In this document: positions 14,701 to 25,235 of the stretch, piece by piece | How the letters are laid out: each line of letters opens with the position of its first letter | Position numbering within the stretch: position 1 is the first letter of the stretch | NCBI GenBank assembly: GCA_037349105.1 | Contig: JAYJMM010000123.1 | Span: 2,852,001-2,916,000 of the forward strand | Length of the DNA: 64,000 bases | Source of the DNA: Limnomonas spitsbergensis | Taxonomy: Eukaryota; Chlorophyta; Chlorophyceae; Chlamydomonadales | Reading direction: 5' to 3' | Translations under genes and position numbers: made by a program | The notes under the pieces: generated by a model | Database searches by the model: none | What the model saw: the letters and a program-made list of their open reading frames with translations, nothing else | Told to the model about the DNA's origin: nothing

Positions 14701-17700
14701 GCTCAGCCGCAATAAGTTATCATCATCCGCACGACTGGATCATACGACATATAAAACACAGTGTACAAGCATAGGTGTGCTACAACATGGGTCAATGCAA
14801 CCTTACAGGGTCCTAACAAATAGACTTAGCACTGCCTCAATCATGGCGGCTGCGGCGAGTGGTTTCGTGTGTCAGAGTAACTATGACATTTTTGCAAACG
14901 CATCAGGAAGTGGGGGGCTGGGGTACCCAGCCCCAGGCCACATGTCAGTGCTGAAAGTTATCATCATCCACACCAGACCGCCATGCATGCCATGCCTGCA
15001 TGCCATGCATTCCAAACATGCCATGCATCCTATGCGCTCCAAACATGACAAATGCCTCTCAAGCCCTCTAGTTTACGCCAGGAAAAAGGTAGCAGTGTGC
15101 ACACACAAGCTGCGAAGACAACATGACCTTGACCTCTCGTCCTGCCGTTCCCGCCCCACATCAAATTCTCGTCGAAAGCTTCAGCACCTGCCCCCCCACT
15201 TGCTCAGGAGCTTACCTGATCAGCACGGCCCGGGCCAGGTTGACAAGATGCTGGTGGACAGACGGTGTTGCCACAAATTGCCGCCCGCTTGAATCAACGT
15301 CCCTGCCGCCTGCTGGCCGAGGCAGCGGACCTGCCTCCAGCCAAAAGTGTTCAAACAGCACGTGCGTGGGGGTAATGGTGTCTGGGCCAGCACCAGCAGG
15401 CGTTGCGGGGGCGCGGGACAGGAGCGCCTTCACACTCTTTGCGCCCGGCAGCAGGTGCTTGAGCATCAGGGCCTCCATGCGGGGGGCACTGCGGGATGGA
15501 AGGAAGAGAAGGAGGCAGAAGGGAGCGTCAGAATCACACAGGGGGCAACACAACACCTGCATAATGATTTTATAGGACAATGGTGTGAGGTGAGCTAAGA
15601 GAGTCGGATGGGGACTCCTGACGAGGAGAACGGAGCTCCGCCCCACAAGGTTCACACACAAATGTGGGGAGGTGAGAAACTCAATCCCCATTTCCAGGAG
15701 CTGTCATGCGTTTATGTCAAGCTGCTCAATGTTCACACATCACACCTGGCCGGGTCCAGCAGTGTCAAGAAGCCCATGGCAAATCCATCATACAGCGCCC
15801 GCTGCAGGCTGTAGGTGGGTGCGGAGGTGCGGGCGTAGTCAAGCGCCCGACACAATGTACGCAGGTTGTAGCAGGGGCGCTGCCCGGCACCGTCGCTGAG
15901 CACAGACTCCTGCAGGGGGGCAGGGCGAGGGGGAAAACAGGAGGCGTCAATAGGGCGATAGGCAGGCAGAGGCAAGCTACACTGGCAGGGTCCAGGTAAA
16001 GAGGAAGACGTGAGACGGTTAAGGCGTGGATGGAAGTTTATCACACATTTATAAAATGGGCAGACAGGTGTGCACTGGCAAGACAGGAATGCAGGTTAGT
16101 GTCAAAAAAGACGCAAAAATTCTCCATGAGCTGGAGGTATGATGAGGGATGCGCATACTAGATCATGCCTCCCAGCGCACAGCACAAAAATCAGGGCCTC
16201 ACCGCTTCCACTTTGGCTGCCAAGTAGAAGTCCACCACCGTGTCAATGGGCGGCATCGGGCCGCCCACGCCAGCTAGGTAGGAGTGCACCAGCGCCCGCA
16301 GGTCTTCACGCCCGTTAGGCTCCGGAACCCACAGCTCCGTGAAGCGGTTGCGGAGCGCAGCCGGTAGCTCGCGCTTGCCGGCATCAGTGGCCGGGTTCAT
16401 GGCGGCCACTAAGCGGAAATTGGGGTGGCGGGGCACCTGAGGGGGCAACAGCACGAGAGAAGGCTGACAGGAGTGCTGCAGGGACTGGTTGGAAGTCCTC
16501 CATGTCCTTTGTCCACACAAGTGTGCAAGGAGTGGTGACCGGTGGGTGTCAGGTTCGTTTTACCAGAGGTTGACATCATGACGGGGTTTAAATTCGTCAA
16601 TAAGAAGACCGTCGTGAGATTGACTACTGGTTATATCATCATTCACCGGACCGTAAGAATAGAAGTACACGCAGATGCAGGTGCCAAGCAATGCTCAGGC
16701 TGTGTGTCAGGTTCGTTTTACCAGAGGTTGACATCATGACGGGGTTAAATCCATCAATAAGAAGACCGTCGTGAGATTGACTACTGGTTGTATCATCATC
16801 CACACAAGTATGAGAAAGCAGATTATGGGGCAGTGCAATTATAAAGCAAGTATAAGAAAGGCAGTGCAGATGTAAAGCAGCATGCGTTGATCCATGTGTC
16901 AGGTTTGTTTTACCAGAGGTTGACATCATGACGGTGTTTAAATTCGTCAATAAGAAGACCGTCGTGAGATTGACTACTGGTTATATCATCATTCACATAA
17001 GTATGAGAAAGGCAGATTATGGGGCAGTGCAAATGTAAATCAGCATGCGTTGATCTGTGTGTCAGGTTTGTTTTACCAGAGGTTGACATCATGACGGTGT
17101 TTAAATTCGTCAATAAGAAGACCGTCGTGAGATTGACTACTGGTTATATCATCATTCACATAAGTATGAGAAAGCAGATTATGGGGCAGTGCAAATGTAA
17201 ATCAGCATGCGTTGATCTGTGTGTCAGGTTCATTTTACCAGAGGTTGACATCATGACGGGGTTTAAATTCGTCTATAAGAAGACCGTCGTGAGATTGACT
17301 ACTGGATATATCATCATTCACACAAGTATGAGAGGCAGTCGTGCAGATCAGGGCAGCATGCAATTCCCACATGGTGCAATCTGTGGGACAGGGAATGATG
17401 ACCCCAATGTCAGCTGGAGAGGGTTCAAGTGTCCAAGCATCCATATGCCACAGAAGTGCGGCTACCTCAAACATGTGAGGCCAAGTCGTATGGCCAGAAA
17501 CATCATGATCCAATAGTGGACAGGAATGTGTACAATTGTGCCCAAGCCACAATGTGCAGATAGCATGAAGTGCAGCTACAACAAAAAGATAAACGCTATA
17601 TACAGTATGTGCACAAACTACCTATGTGCAGAACACAGCCCAGGGTGCAAGCTTGGGTCTCAGGCCCAGCTCAGGCCCAGCTTCAACAGTGAAGGTCATC

Positions 17701-20700
17701 ACCCTCATGGGTACAGCTATCCATCAGGGCCGCCAGCTACCTGCCAGACCTCCAACGCATCTCTCATCATCCCATCCTGAACAGCTCATCCCCTGTACCT
17801 GCATGGTGTCCCCCCGCTCCACTAGTGTCACGCTCCCGGTGCCGCCCCCTTCTAGAATGCCTGCAATGCGTTCCAGCACCTCGCTCGGAGCCAGGTTGAT
17901 CTCATCCAGCAGCAGCCACCTGAAGGCAACCAAGTTGGACGGGGTCAGCGATACGCGGTATTGATTGGAGGGCGACTCAAGGACACTCCATGTAGGGGCA
18001 GTGCTGACATAGTCTTCTTATGAATATGAACAGCCACAGGAATCCAAGATCCAGCATTCAACAACATATTTGAGACGCGGCATAACAGTGGACTACAATT
18101 CCAAACCATGCCTTGAAATTGACGCTCCATAAAACTCGGCTAGGAACGAAGAATGAGGTGTGTTCTGCCTTCTTGCCTGAAGTTCCCAGAGGACCTGTGC
18201 CCTGCTACACTTTGCCTATTTCATGTTCAGGTGACACTGCCCTCTCTTACCAGCCATGTCGCAGCGCCTGGACCAGCTTGCCCTCCACAAACGCAAAGGC
18301 AAAGCCTCCGCGTGATGCAGCTGCAGAGCGCTCAGCTGCTGCCAGGTCGGATGCAAACTGGCGCCACTCGTGCCTGTACAGGTCCATCACGCATTGGGGG
18401 TTCAGATTGCGGAAGGAGGCAAGCAGAAGAGGAGAGGGGGTACAGGTCATGGGACAGCAGTACGCTACCCTACCCCTAACAGATGCTTTTTGTTCTCTCC
18501 TCCGAATGCCATCGAAGCCTTGATGACTGGGCCACATCACCATCACCATCACCATCAACCCTTGGATAGTGATTGCAGCCCTAGACTAATCTTTAGGTTC
18601 ACAGGTACGAGCCCTGAAAGAATCCTGATGGGCACTGAAAATACACATAAGCGGCAGCAGCACATCGGCTGAAAGCCAATCGACTCACCGCAATGGCTCC
18701 GTCAGCTGAACCTTGCGTCTCTTATTGGGCTGTTGCTCATCTGCTTCGGCAGCAGCTGCAGCAACAGCATCCATCATCTCAACCTCTGCAACAACGGCAG
18801 CAGCAGCAACGGCAGCGGCGGCAGCTGATGACTTCCGGCTCCCTTTCCCCTTGGCAGCTGCCTTGCCAGGCGTCTTCTCGACAGCCACCGGGGCAGAGGG
18901 GACAGGGGAGGCAGGGGTGACGGCCGCAGGAAGTATCTGGGGCTCAGCCACTGCTGCATCCGCGCTGTCGGGAGATGTGGTCTGTGAGGCATCCACTTTG
19001 GACAGACCAGTCTTGAAGGCCTGTAGCAATTGGGACCACTTCCGCCGTTCAGCAAGCTTGGTGCAGCGGGAGAGGAAGTCCTCATTATTGCCCCTGCGAA
19101 CAGGAGGGAGCAGGGAGGGGCAGGGAGGTTCAGGTTGGGAGGGGCAGGAGCTAAAGCAGGAAGCGAAGAGGGGGAATGTGGCAGGCAGGCTGAGTCATGT
19201 CGTAGGGTCTGAAGCAGGCTGCTGGACAGGGTGGCGATGGGATCCATGGGAGCTAAAAGGTTGCAGACATCTTTTAATACAGGGAGACAAGCAGGAAGCT
19301 GGAGGGCTGGACGTCTGCTGCATTGTAATTGAATAGTGAAAGGGCACTGGGAATGAAGCACTGCATGTCGACAGTGAAGCCATCCCTTGGTCAAAAGAAG
19401 CTTGTTAACAAAAACTAAACAGCATCCTACGTAGCATCCTTTGTATTGCATGTTCCAACCACCACACACAGGGGCATCGCTCAGCTTGGATGATCATTTA
19501 GCCACAAGAGGGTTTTTTACACACCATCCCTGTCCCTGTCTGCTCTCACTTTGTATAGGTCTGGCGTATGAGGCTCAGAAAGGGCGCCAGCATGGGCAGC
19601 AGCGCATCTCTCACGTCAACGGGTTTAAAGCCGCCCAGCAGGTCCGAGCTGTCTGTCTGCTGGCTCATGTTGAACGCGACCAGGCGCGAGCGGGTCAGCG
19701 CCGCGGCTCTGGACAGCAGCGTTGTCTTACCGGTGCCTGTCTCACCCACCAGCAGCACAGGCTCGGAGCGGGCTAGCGCGGCTGCCGTTCGTTCCATCAT
19801 GCGCATTGCATGCCCAGTGGAGGCGAAGGTGGATGAGGCAGAAGCCGCCGGAGCGCCCAAGTGATCCGCAGGCGCCCGAGGGAGCACCACACGTCCAATG
19901 ACAACCTCGTGCTCGGCACCCACTTCCAGAGAGGGCTTGCCGAGCGTCTCGTACTGCTCCACGTACCGTTCCTCAGGCAGGCCCCAGAGCGCAGCCAGGG
20001 CGCGGAGGAGCCGCGTACGAGACTCGGCTTTCGAGACGAGAGCTGCAAACAGGTCGGCAGACTCTGTGAAGGCGGCCACCCGGATCTCAAGCTCAACGCT
20101 CGGGAGATCTACATGCGGGACCTGACTGGAGAGCTGCTGCAACGCCCGGCTACAGACCAGAGAGCCGTGTAGGCTCTGCGGGGGGAGGCAGCGGGCAGGG
20201 AGCAGTGTGACAAACGGTGCGCACCACCACCCTTAAAGACTGGGTTTAGGGTTTAGGGTTTAGGGTTTAGGGTTTAGGGTTCAAGTGGAGTCAAGAGTGC
20301 AGATGAGGATGAAAACAATTAGAACAATCGTAGGTAGGGAGGACACCCTATCCAGCCGAAAGAGAGGTCAAGTGAAAGCTACAGGCTCAGGGTGGCATTG
20401 AAAACGACAGGAAAAAGGTTTGATAAGCTCTCCCATGAACTCCACTCCTCACCCTCATCATTCCCTCATCCCCCAAGTTGCTGCATCTCCTCACCTGCAT
20501 CCTATCACACCACTTGAAGAGATCCCGGACTGAGAAGTGGCGAGAGAGCTGTAGGGCCAGACTCCCCGACCGCACCCCTGCCGCGGCAAGGGCGCGCGCA
20601 GCCTGGGCATGCCACCAAGCAGCCTGCCCAGACACCGGTGTGTGTGCGTGGCCAGCCGCTTGCTGCAGTAAAGACAGCTGGGAGATAGCAGTGGGTAGCA

Positions 20701-23700
20701 GGGGCAGCAGCTGTGGATGCGCCTTGGCCAGCATCTGGATCTGCTCATCTTCATCAGGGGACTCCAGCCGCACGTATGCCCACAAGCTGCCGAGGAGCTC
20801 CTGCAAAATATAGGTTGGGGCAAGGTTGAGGGTCAGGTGTTGGGCTGGCAGGATGAAGACAGAAGGAAGGGGTGTGAGAAAAATGCAGTGCGACAAAAAG
20901 TGTGAGGAAGATCTGGTCTTGGGTCTGGTTTCTCGCCTCCTCTCAGGCCTGACCTTGTATCTCATGATGATCAGAAACGATCTCAAATCTGATAACCGGT
21001 CTCACTCAGGCTTCATACCGGATCCATTGAGGGGTCCCTGGATACCACAGACCATCTTGAAGCTACTAAAGGTCGGACGTTCCAGGGTTCACAGTTATGA
21101 CCCATTGTGTCCCATTGGCAAAGCTGATGAAGTGGGCAGAGGCAACACGTGCGTGTCTGCCTCCCCATATTCCTCCATCCATTCCTCTGCCTCACCTTCA
21201 CCATCTGAGAGGACCCATAGGCACCGCCGCCGCCGCTACCGCTAACCCCGTCCCCTGCTGAGCCAGGTGCGCTTGTGACTGTTGCCAGCAGCTGAAAGCC
21301 AGGCGCCGCCTCCAGCACCTCGCCTCGGCTGGGAAGTGCCAGCGTGCGATTTTCCAGCAGGGGCACCAGCGCAGCTAACACGTCGGGGGGCGCCATGTTG
21401 GCGTCCTCAATCACCACCCAGCGACCCTCAACAACAGCCTGCAAGGAAGAAGGAGAAAGGCCGGTTGAAGGGTGGCAATCACACAACATGTAAGACCATA
21501 GGCATTTAAGGGCAGACCCCAGGATACCATTTCTGCACCGTTCTCATTCCAGTCATGATGTACCCTGCATGGCCCCCGTCCCAGAATGAGTAGCTCATGC
21601 TGCTCCCCCCCTCCACTCAGTTGTCTACACCGTATCCTACAAAAGTGAGCAGTGGGCAGCCCCATCCTTCGTGAACAATGTGAGTAGCCCTGTACCTCTT
21701 GTACATCGTGAGCAACCCCCGTACCTCTAAGCATCCCCGCACCTACCTGGGTCAAGGGCCCCGGTTGCCAGGCAAACTCCCCGGGCACTGCAGTGCATAC
21801 ATAAGCTCCCAGCAGACTCTTTGCGTCCATCTGGTCGTCCAGGTGGATTCGAACCATGCCCCCACTGTTGCCAGTCACGCTGGCAAGCTGGTCGATGAGC
21901 CGGGTCTTGCCAGAGCCAGGGGGGCCCTCAAGCAGCAGCGGTCGGCCGGCACACAGAGCCATTGCACACGCCTCGAGGTTCCGCGAGGCAGACGGGACCG
22001 TTGCGAAAGGTGGTGGCTGCGGTCGCAAGTGCGCCAGCGGGTCATCTGAAAAGGTGGTTGCACCCGAAGGAGACCACGGACGACCAGAGGTGCTGGCTGC
22101 GGACGTCGCATCCCTCGTCTCAGCATCATCAGAGCAGGGCAGCTCGATGCCGCAAACCTCCACATAGCCCGACGCCGGAGGCAGAACAATGGCGCCGGTG
22201 GCCAACGATGCAGCGGCCTCGACTTCTTGCGCAGCTGCACCTGCCTGCTGCTTCCTTTTCTTTTTCTTGGGCTGCTTGACCCCGTCTGGTGACAAGGGTA
22301 CCGACAGCCCAGCAGCAGCAGTTGCTGACGTTGTGGCGGTTCCGTCAGCCGAGGCGATGCTGCAATGACCGCAGGTGTGAGGCTCATACAGCCAAGCTGC
22401 GGAATGCTCCAGGGCCAAGCTGTCCAGACGGGCCTGCCAGCGGTCCCACGCTCCAACTAGCTGTTTCAGGGTAAGGTGCTGATTCATGAGCTGCTCCTTG
22501 CTGTGGTCACTCTGCAAGAGAGAAAACGGCAGGCAGACAGGAGTGGGTTGGGGAGGCAAAACAAGTTACGTAAGTTTTGCCTCAGTCTCAATCCACCAGA
22601 AACACCTAGTTGCTGGTAGGGTTTCATGGTTTGCCAATCGTGACCCTGAAGGCAAGCTATACAGGACAGTGCAGTATACGCTGACAGGCCTTCCGTGTTA
22701 AGGCTTCTGGGGGCATGACTTGACACAGTGAAGGCAACGATAGGACGAAGGCAGATCCTGCCTCAGAACAAACCCTCTTGGAGGCCTCCAGTGCGCCCAC
22801 CCCTGTGCCTCACCAGGTCCATGTCTAGGGCGATCATGTGAACTCCGGCCCACCGCACATCGGAGTTCTGCGCGGGAAACACGCGCCAGGGAGGGCAGGG
22901 AAGGGTTCAGCGACGGAAGGTTTACTGGTCCTATTTGAAACCTCAGCACGCGCACAAGAGGGCGCAGGCAAAAGGGCATCAGTAAGGGGCATTGGAGCAA
23001 CCATCAACAGCTGCCTCCCAACAGGAGACAGCAGGACACACATCCACCTAACCCAGTATGATGCACTTATGGACAGATCTCATGATCCACTCCCATCCAA
23101 ATAGGGAACTCAGAAGGATAGATCTCCTAATCCAGTCCCAACCCAGATGGGGACCTCTTCAGCCAGATCTCTAGATTAGCACTCGTGAGCCCCGGCATCA
23201 CTCCCAAGAAGGTACCTGGTGCTGCAGCAGTCCAGCGGGTGTGAGCAGGGTCCACTTGGCCCTGAGCGCCGGCTCTAGCTGCATAGCACGGAGTGCCGCA
23301 AATGCGAGGTCTGCGTGGGCCTCATAGTCGCTGAAGGATGGATCTGCCACCAGGGTGTAGCTGTGTGGGGCGGGAAAGACGCTGAAGAAGCGGAGAACGA
23401 CCCTGTGCAAAAGGAAGCAGAGAAGAAGCAATTGTATCAGCCGCAGCAGCGTGGATGTAAGGTGAGTGAGGAGAGAGAAGAAAAAGAATTGGGTGCCGTT
23501 CAGAAGATCTGGAAGGAGGAAACCGTGTGCTAAGATTGCCGGCCATGCTGCATCGCTTCATCCGCATGGGGGCAGGGCGTGGGCATGCATCACATTACCC
23601 AAAGGTTGAGCTGCAGTCGTCATCAGCAAATCGGAGGACGAAGGACTCATCCACTCACTTGTTGATGTGAGGGGCCAGCTCTAGAAAGCTGATTAGGGCA

Positions 23701-24062
23701 ACAGACAGGGCCGCTGTATCAGAGGCTGGGGCCTGGGCGCTTTTCTTGATGTGGGCCTCGACCAGGGCGCTGGCGAGGCGCAGGAGGCTACCCCTGAAGC
23801 ACGTCGCCAGTGCCAGAGTGTAGGCCGGCAGCGACGCCACTCGGACCAGAACCTCCAGCCCATCCTTCAGGCTCAACTGCTGATGCGAATCGGGCAGAAA
23901 ACAACGATGCGGATTAGCGATCGGGATCGGCAGCGCAATCGGCACAGATAACAGTACAATACTGCCACTCACTCCGCCTGAGGCCATGCGCTTGAGCCCA
24001 TCGTCGTGAGCTAAGTCAGGACAGCGTCTCAATAGCGCCTCCACCGAGTGGGTGACGTCCAT
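1..24062 (-). CDS. MDN1: Midasin (AAA-ATPase of 60S ribosome maturation), N-terminal 3,563 residues, partial
   Basis: Dynein-like six-module AAA ATPase that pulls assembly factors off pre-60S particles in nucleolus and nucleoplasm (known for yeast Rea1/human MDN1). 28 exons on the minus strand: 24062-23973, 23879-23659, 23402-23216, 22867-22814, 22511-21747, 21438-21196, 20800-20495, 20175-19550, 19093-18689, 18373-18251, 17919-17799, 16436-16203, 15909-15746, 15488-15216, 14302-14179, 13851-13706, 13541-13335, 13035-12777, 10919-10087, 9208-8982, 7707-7187, 6839-6765, 6373-6080, 5703-5592, 5111-4495, 4166-3948, 3757-1790, 1275-1. All junctions are GT-AG, phases agree throughout, and the sum is 10,689 nt. 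The frame is open at base 1, so the rest of the linker, the acidic region and the MIDAS domain lie outside. The start chosen is the Met of MDVTHSVEALL; an in-frame Met at 24,215 is an alternative. Exon 4 (18 codons) is the least certain. Confidence 0.93.
2700..4166 (-). other. Midasin AAA6 module
   Basis: Walker A GGPSTGKTS is at 4,047-4,073 (about residue 2,441). Walker B reads WVLLDNANLVN in the large exon 1,790-3,757, so Asn stands where the catalytic Glu would be. As I recall, Asn here is usual for midasin AAA6 and suggests this site does not hydrolyse ATP. Roughly 120 residues separate DLLGSFEQ from the RFEWVDGTLTRAVQHG strand. The right border with the linker is approximate. Confidence 0.82.
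4495..6839 (-). other. Midasin AAA5 module
   Basis: Walker A GSPGVGKTT is at 6,789-6,815 (about residue 2,052) in a 75-nt exon. The exon 6,080-6,373 carries LSEATDMMDLLG and Walker B WVLLDELNLAS. The exon 5,592-5,703 carries NPLQEGGGRKGLPRSFLNRF. The lid (exon 4,495-5,111, beginning ALHPSIPAALLEKM) contains Gly-rich and Ala-rich low-complexity inserts. Confidence 0.88.
7917..8060 (+). repeat. Midasin-intron repeat D, copy 1
   Basis: About 140 bp beginning AATGCCTTAGTGATGCCCAC or close to it. It is repeated with few changes at 11,130-11,280; a short partial copy occurs near 12,095. It lies in the intron 7,708-8,981. It shares the string AATGCCTTAGT with repeat C, so C and D may be parts of one element. 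Confidence 0.75.
8196..8610 (+). repeat. Midasin-intron repeat C, copies 1 and 2 in tandem
   Basis: Two direct copies (8,196-8,390 and 8,418-8,610) of a ~190-bp unit containing TATCCCAATGCCTTAGTAGT and ending in CAAGTGGCAAGGAT or a variant. They differ at only a few positions, so the duplication is recent. They are noncoding and inside the intron between midasin exons 20 and 21. Confidence 0.85.
9701..10028 (+). repeat. Midasin-intron repeat C, copy 3 (long form)
   Basis: Repeat C plus a ~140-bp downstream extension (ATATTGACCGTCATTGTTGG) shared only with copy 4. It fills much of the intron 9,209-10,086. Confidence 0.85.
11130..11280 (+). repeat. Midasin-intron repeat D, copy 2
   Basis: Second copy of the ~140-bp repeat seen at 7,917-8,060. 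It includes ATATCACAGACTTGTCCAAA and the following GCCGCCAGTCCCTT. It sits in the intron 10,920-12,776 just upstream of repeat C copies 4 and 5. Confidence 0.75.
11400..11732 (+). repeat. Midasin-intron repeat C, copy 4 (long form)
   Basis: Repeat C with the same downstream extension as copy 3. The extension ends near AAAATCATG, as copy 3 does, so the long unit is about 330 bp. Confidence 0.85.
11751..11945 (+). repeat. Midasin-intron repeat C, copy 5 (short form)
   Basis: Short-form copy immediately after copy 4. All five copies have the same orientation relative to midasin and lie in three consecutive introns. Confidence 0.85.
12777..15488 (-). other. Midasin AAA3 module
   Basis: Walker A GPTSSGKTS is encoded at 14,254-14,280 (about residue 1,280). 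Walker B is WVVLDELNLAP in the exon 13,706-13,851. The second-region motif FATQNPPGLYAGRKALS and RFLELHVEDLP follow in 13,335-13,541, and a small helical lid domain in 12,777-13,035. These are textbook midasin signatures, and no key residue is missing. Confidence 0.88.
14626..14985 (+). repeat. Diverged direct duplication in a midasin intron
   Basis: The string GTCAGAGTAACTATGACATT occurs near 14,626 and 14,873. Each is followed about 85 bp later by AAGTTATCATCATCC. The rest is diverged. It lies in the intron 14,303-15,215. A short ATGCATGCC-type low-complexity patch follows at 14,980-15,050. Confidence 0.6.
16203..20175 (-). other. Midasin AAA2 module with long low-complexity insert
   Basis: Walker A GETGTGKT lies at 19,723-19,746 (about residue 763). 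Walker B WLLLDEINLAP lies in the exon 17,799-17,919. Sensor-type AAMNPATDAGKRELP and the Arg-finger-like LRNRFTELWV follow at 16,203-16,436. Between A and B the exon 18,689-19,093 adds about 135 residues: a KW-containing helix, then Pro/Ala-rich sequence with basic clusters KGKGSRKS and NKRRKVQ. Yeast Rea1 also carries an insert in helix 2 of AAA2, so the location is conserved but the sequence is not. Confidence 0.85.
16546..17340 (+). repeat. Five-copy tandem repeat (~160 bp) in a midasin intron
   Basis: Copies start near 16,546, 16,704, 16,896, 17,058 and 17,221. The conserved core contains CCAGAGGTTGACATCATGAC and AAGAAGACCGTCGTGAGATT, about 100 bp in all. The spacer (ATTATGGGGCAGTGCAAATG) is shared by the later copies. 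It occupies the intron 16,437-17,798, the second longest in the midasin gene as modelled. No coding or CRISPR role is supported. Confidence 0.9.
20240..20282 (+). repeat. Interstitial telomere-type repeat (TTTAGGG)x5
   Basis: Five uninterrupted TTTAGGG units plus a partial one, in the 318-bp intron between midasin exons 7 and 8 (20,176-20,494). TTTAGGG is the telomere repeat of many land plants and green algae. This tract is internal, flanked by unique coding exons. Confidence 0.95.
20495..21926 (-). other. Midasin AAA1 module
   Basis: Walker A GPPGSGKT is at 21,903-21,926 (about residue 380). It is followed by the midasin-typical stretch ending in PGEFAWQPGPLTQ. The Walker B strand reads WVVIEDANMAP in the next exon, so Glu-Asp replaces the usual Asp-Glu. 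The preceding ~370 residues form the N-terminal domain; they include a Lys-rich KKKKRKQQ stretch that could act in nuclear import (inference). Confidence 0.88.
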
Positions 24063-25235
24063 TTCGCTTGATGTGATCGTTAATACAATCTGTGGCGGCC
24101 TAGCTTTATGTCGGCACAAATGGTTCACACTTTTGGCGCACAATGTCATACTATTGTCGGATCGCCCTGGCGGCCTCAAGAAGCCAGCATTTGCGGGAAG
24201 CGGTCGCGGAGCCATGCACCGTTAGATTGAGCAAGATGAACATCGCCAGCTGACGCCACGCTCAGGCGTTTTCTTTCTTTCTTGATGCTGACTCACCATG
24301 CAGGCAGACCGCCTCATCATGCATAGGGCTTGGTCTGACGAAGCCAGCAGATTTCATGTTTCCGACCATCAGTCCATTGGACAGGGCTGATCAAGCCAAG
24401 CGGCACCGCAGGGAGTCTCGACACATGTAACTCTCGGTCAAGATCCCTTCAGATTAGCCTCCTTAATCCATTGTCGTCGGGGAATTGGAGGGAGTAGGTC
24501 AATGGCTCAGTCAAGTTGAAACTTCTGCAAAAAGCACGGCCGCCGATCTGTTTGGTTGGGATAAAGGAAGCGGAAGGCAAGAGAGGAAAAGAAAGGGGGA
24601 GAGGAATGCAAGGAAGAAGGCAAAGACCCCCCCCGGAAACCAGAAAGAAGTCCTGACCAAAGTCCGTGTAGCCTTGCACCAGAGAACCTCTGCCTTGAAC
24701 AAATCAAAACTGAAGAGAGGAGAGAAAACCAAAATGAAATGGACCAGACAGGGAAACACCCTCTCCACAAATAGATCATACCGGTAGGGCCCAATTCTCA
24801 GCCCATACACAGCCACAAACCGAAGGCATGGGAAAGTGGGAATGAACCCCATAGGACAGAAGAATGGGCCCCAATCACAAAACAGAGGGCAGAAGGCTTT
24901 CCTAGCTGGCTTAAGGTTTTCCGACGTGGCCTAGCTTCATTTAAGCAGGGCCCAGAGGTGTAACGTCATTAACAAAACAGAGGCGAAGGGGGGGGGCAAA
25001 AACTGGATACACCCCATCCTCGAAAGTTGTAGAGCTTGACGAGAGCTTTCCATATCTGGTCTTAAAATTGTTTTTGGCCTAGGGGCTGGGAGATATGGAG
25101 GGGCAAACGGGGTGGGGGAGGGGTAAGAAAGGAGGCCATTTTTGGAAATGGTATTATCTTCTTTTTTAACATCAGGTAGAGACGTTGCACTGTTGCATTC
25201 CCTATGTCATTTGCTACAGATATACATCATAAAAA
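24063..25235. other. Gap between midasin start and zinc-finger ORF
   Basis: This holds the presumed midasin promoter and 5' UTR (24,063 to about 24,300, with a TTTCTTTCTTTC tract near 24,275). A purine-rich stretch lies at 24,540-24,760 and one retroelement tail at 24,920-24,973. No coding sequence is supported. Confidence 0.5.
24920..24973 (+). mobile_element. Retroelement family A 3' tail, variant copy
   Basis: Carries GACGTGGCCTAGCTTCAT and then GCAGGGCCCAGAGGTGTAAC followed by GTCATTAAC. It matches the variant copy at 37,815-37,873, where CGAGCTTCAT also replaces the usual CGAGCCTTTTT. Only the extreme end is recognisable. Confidence 0.75.

Noticed and set aside
16546..17340. CRISPR-like appearance of regularly spaced repeats
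   Set aside because: The repeat is ~100 bp, spacers are also repeated, and it sits in a eukaryotic intron.
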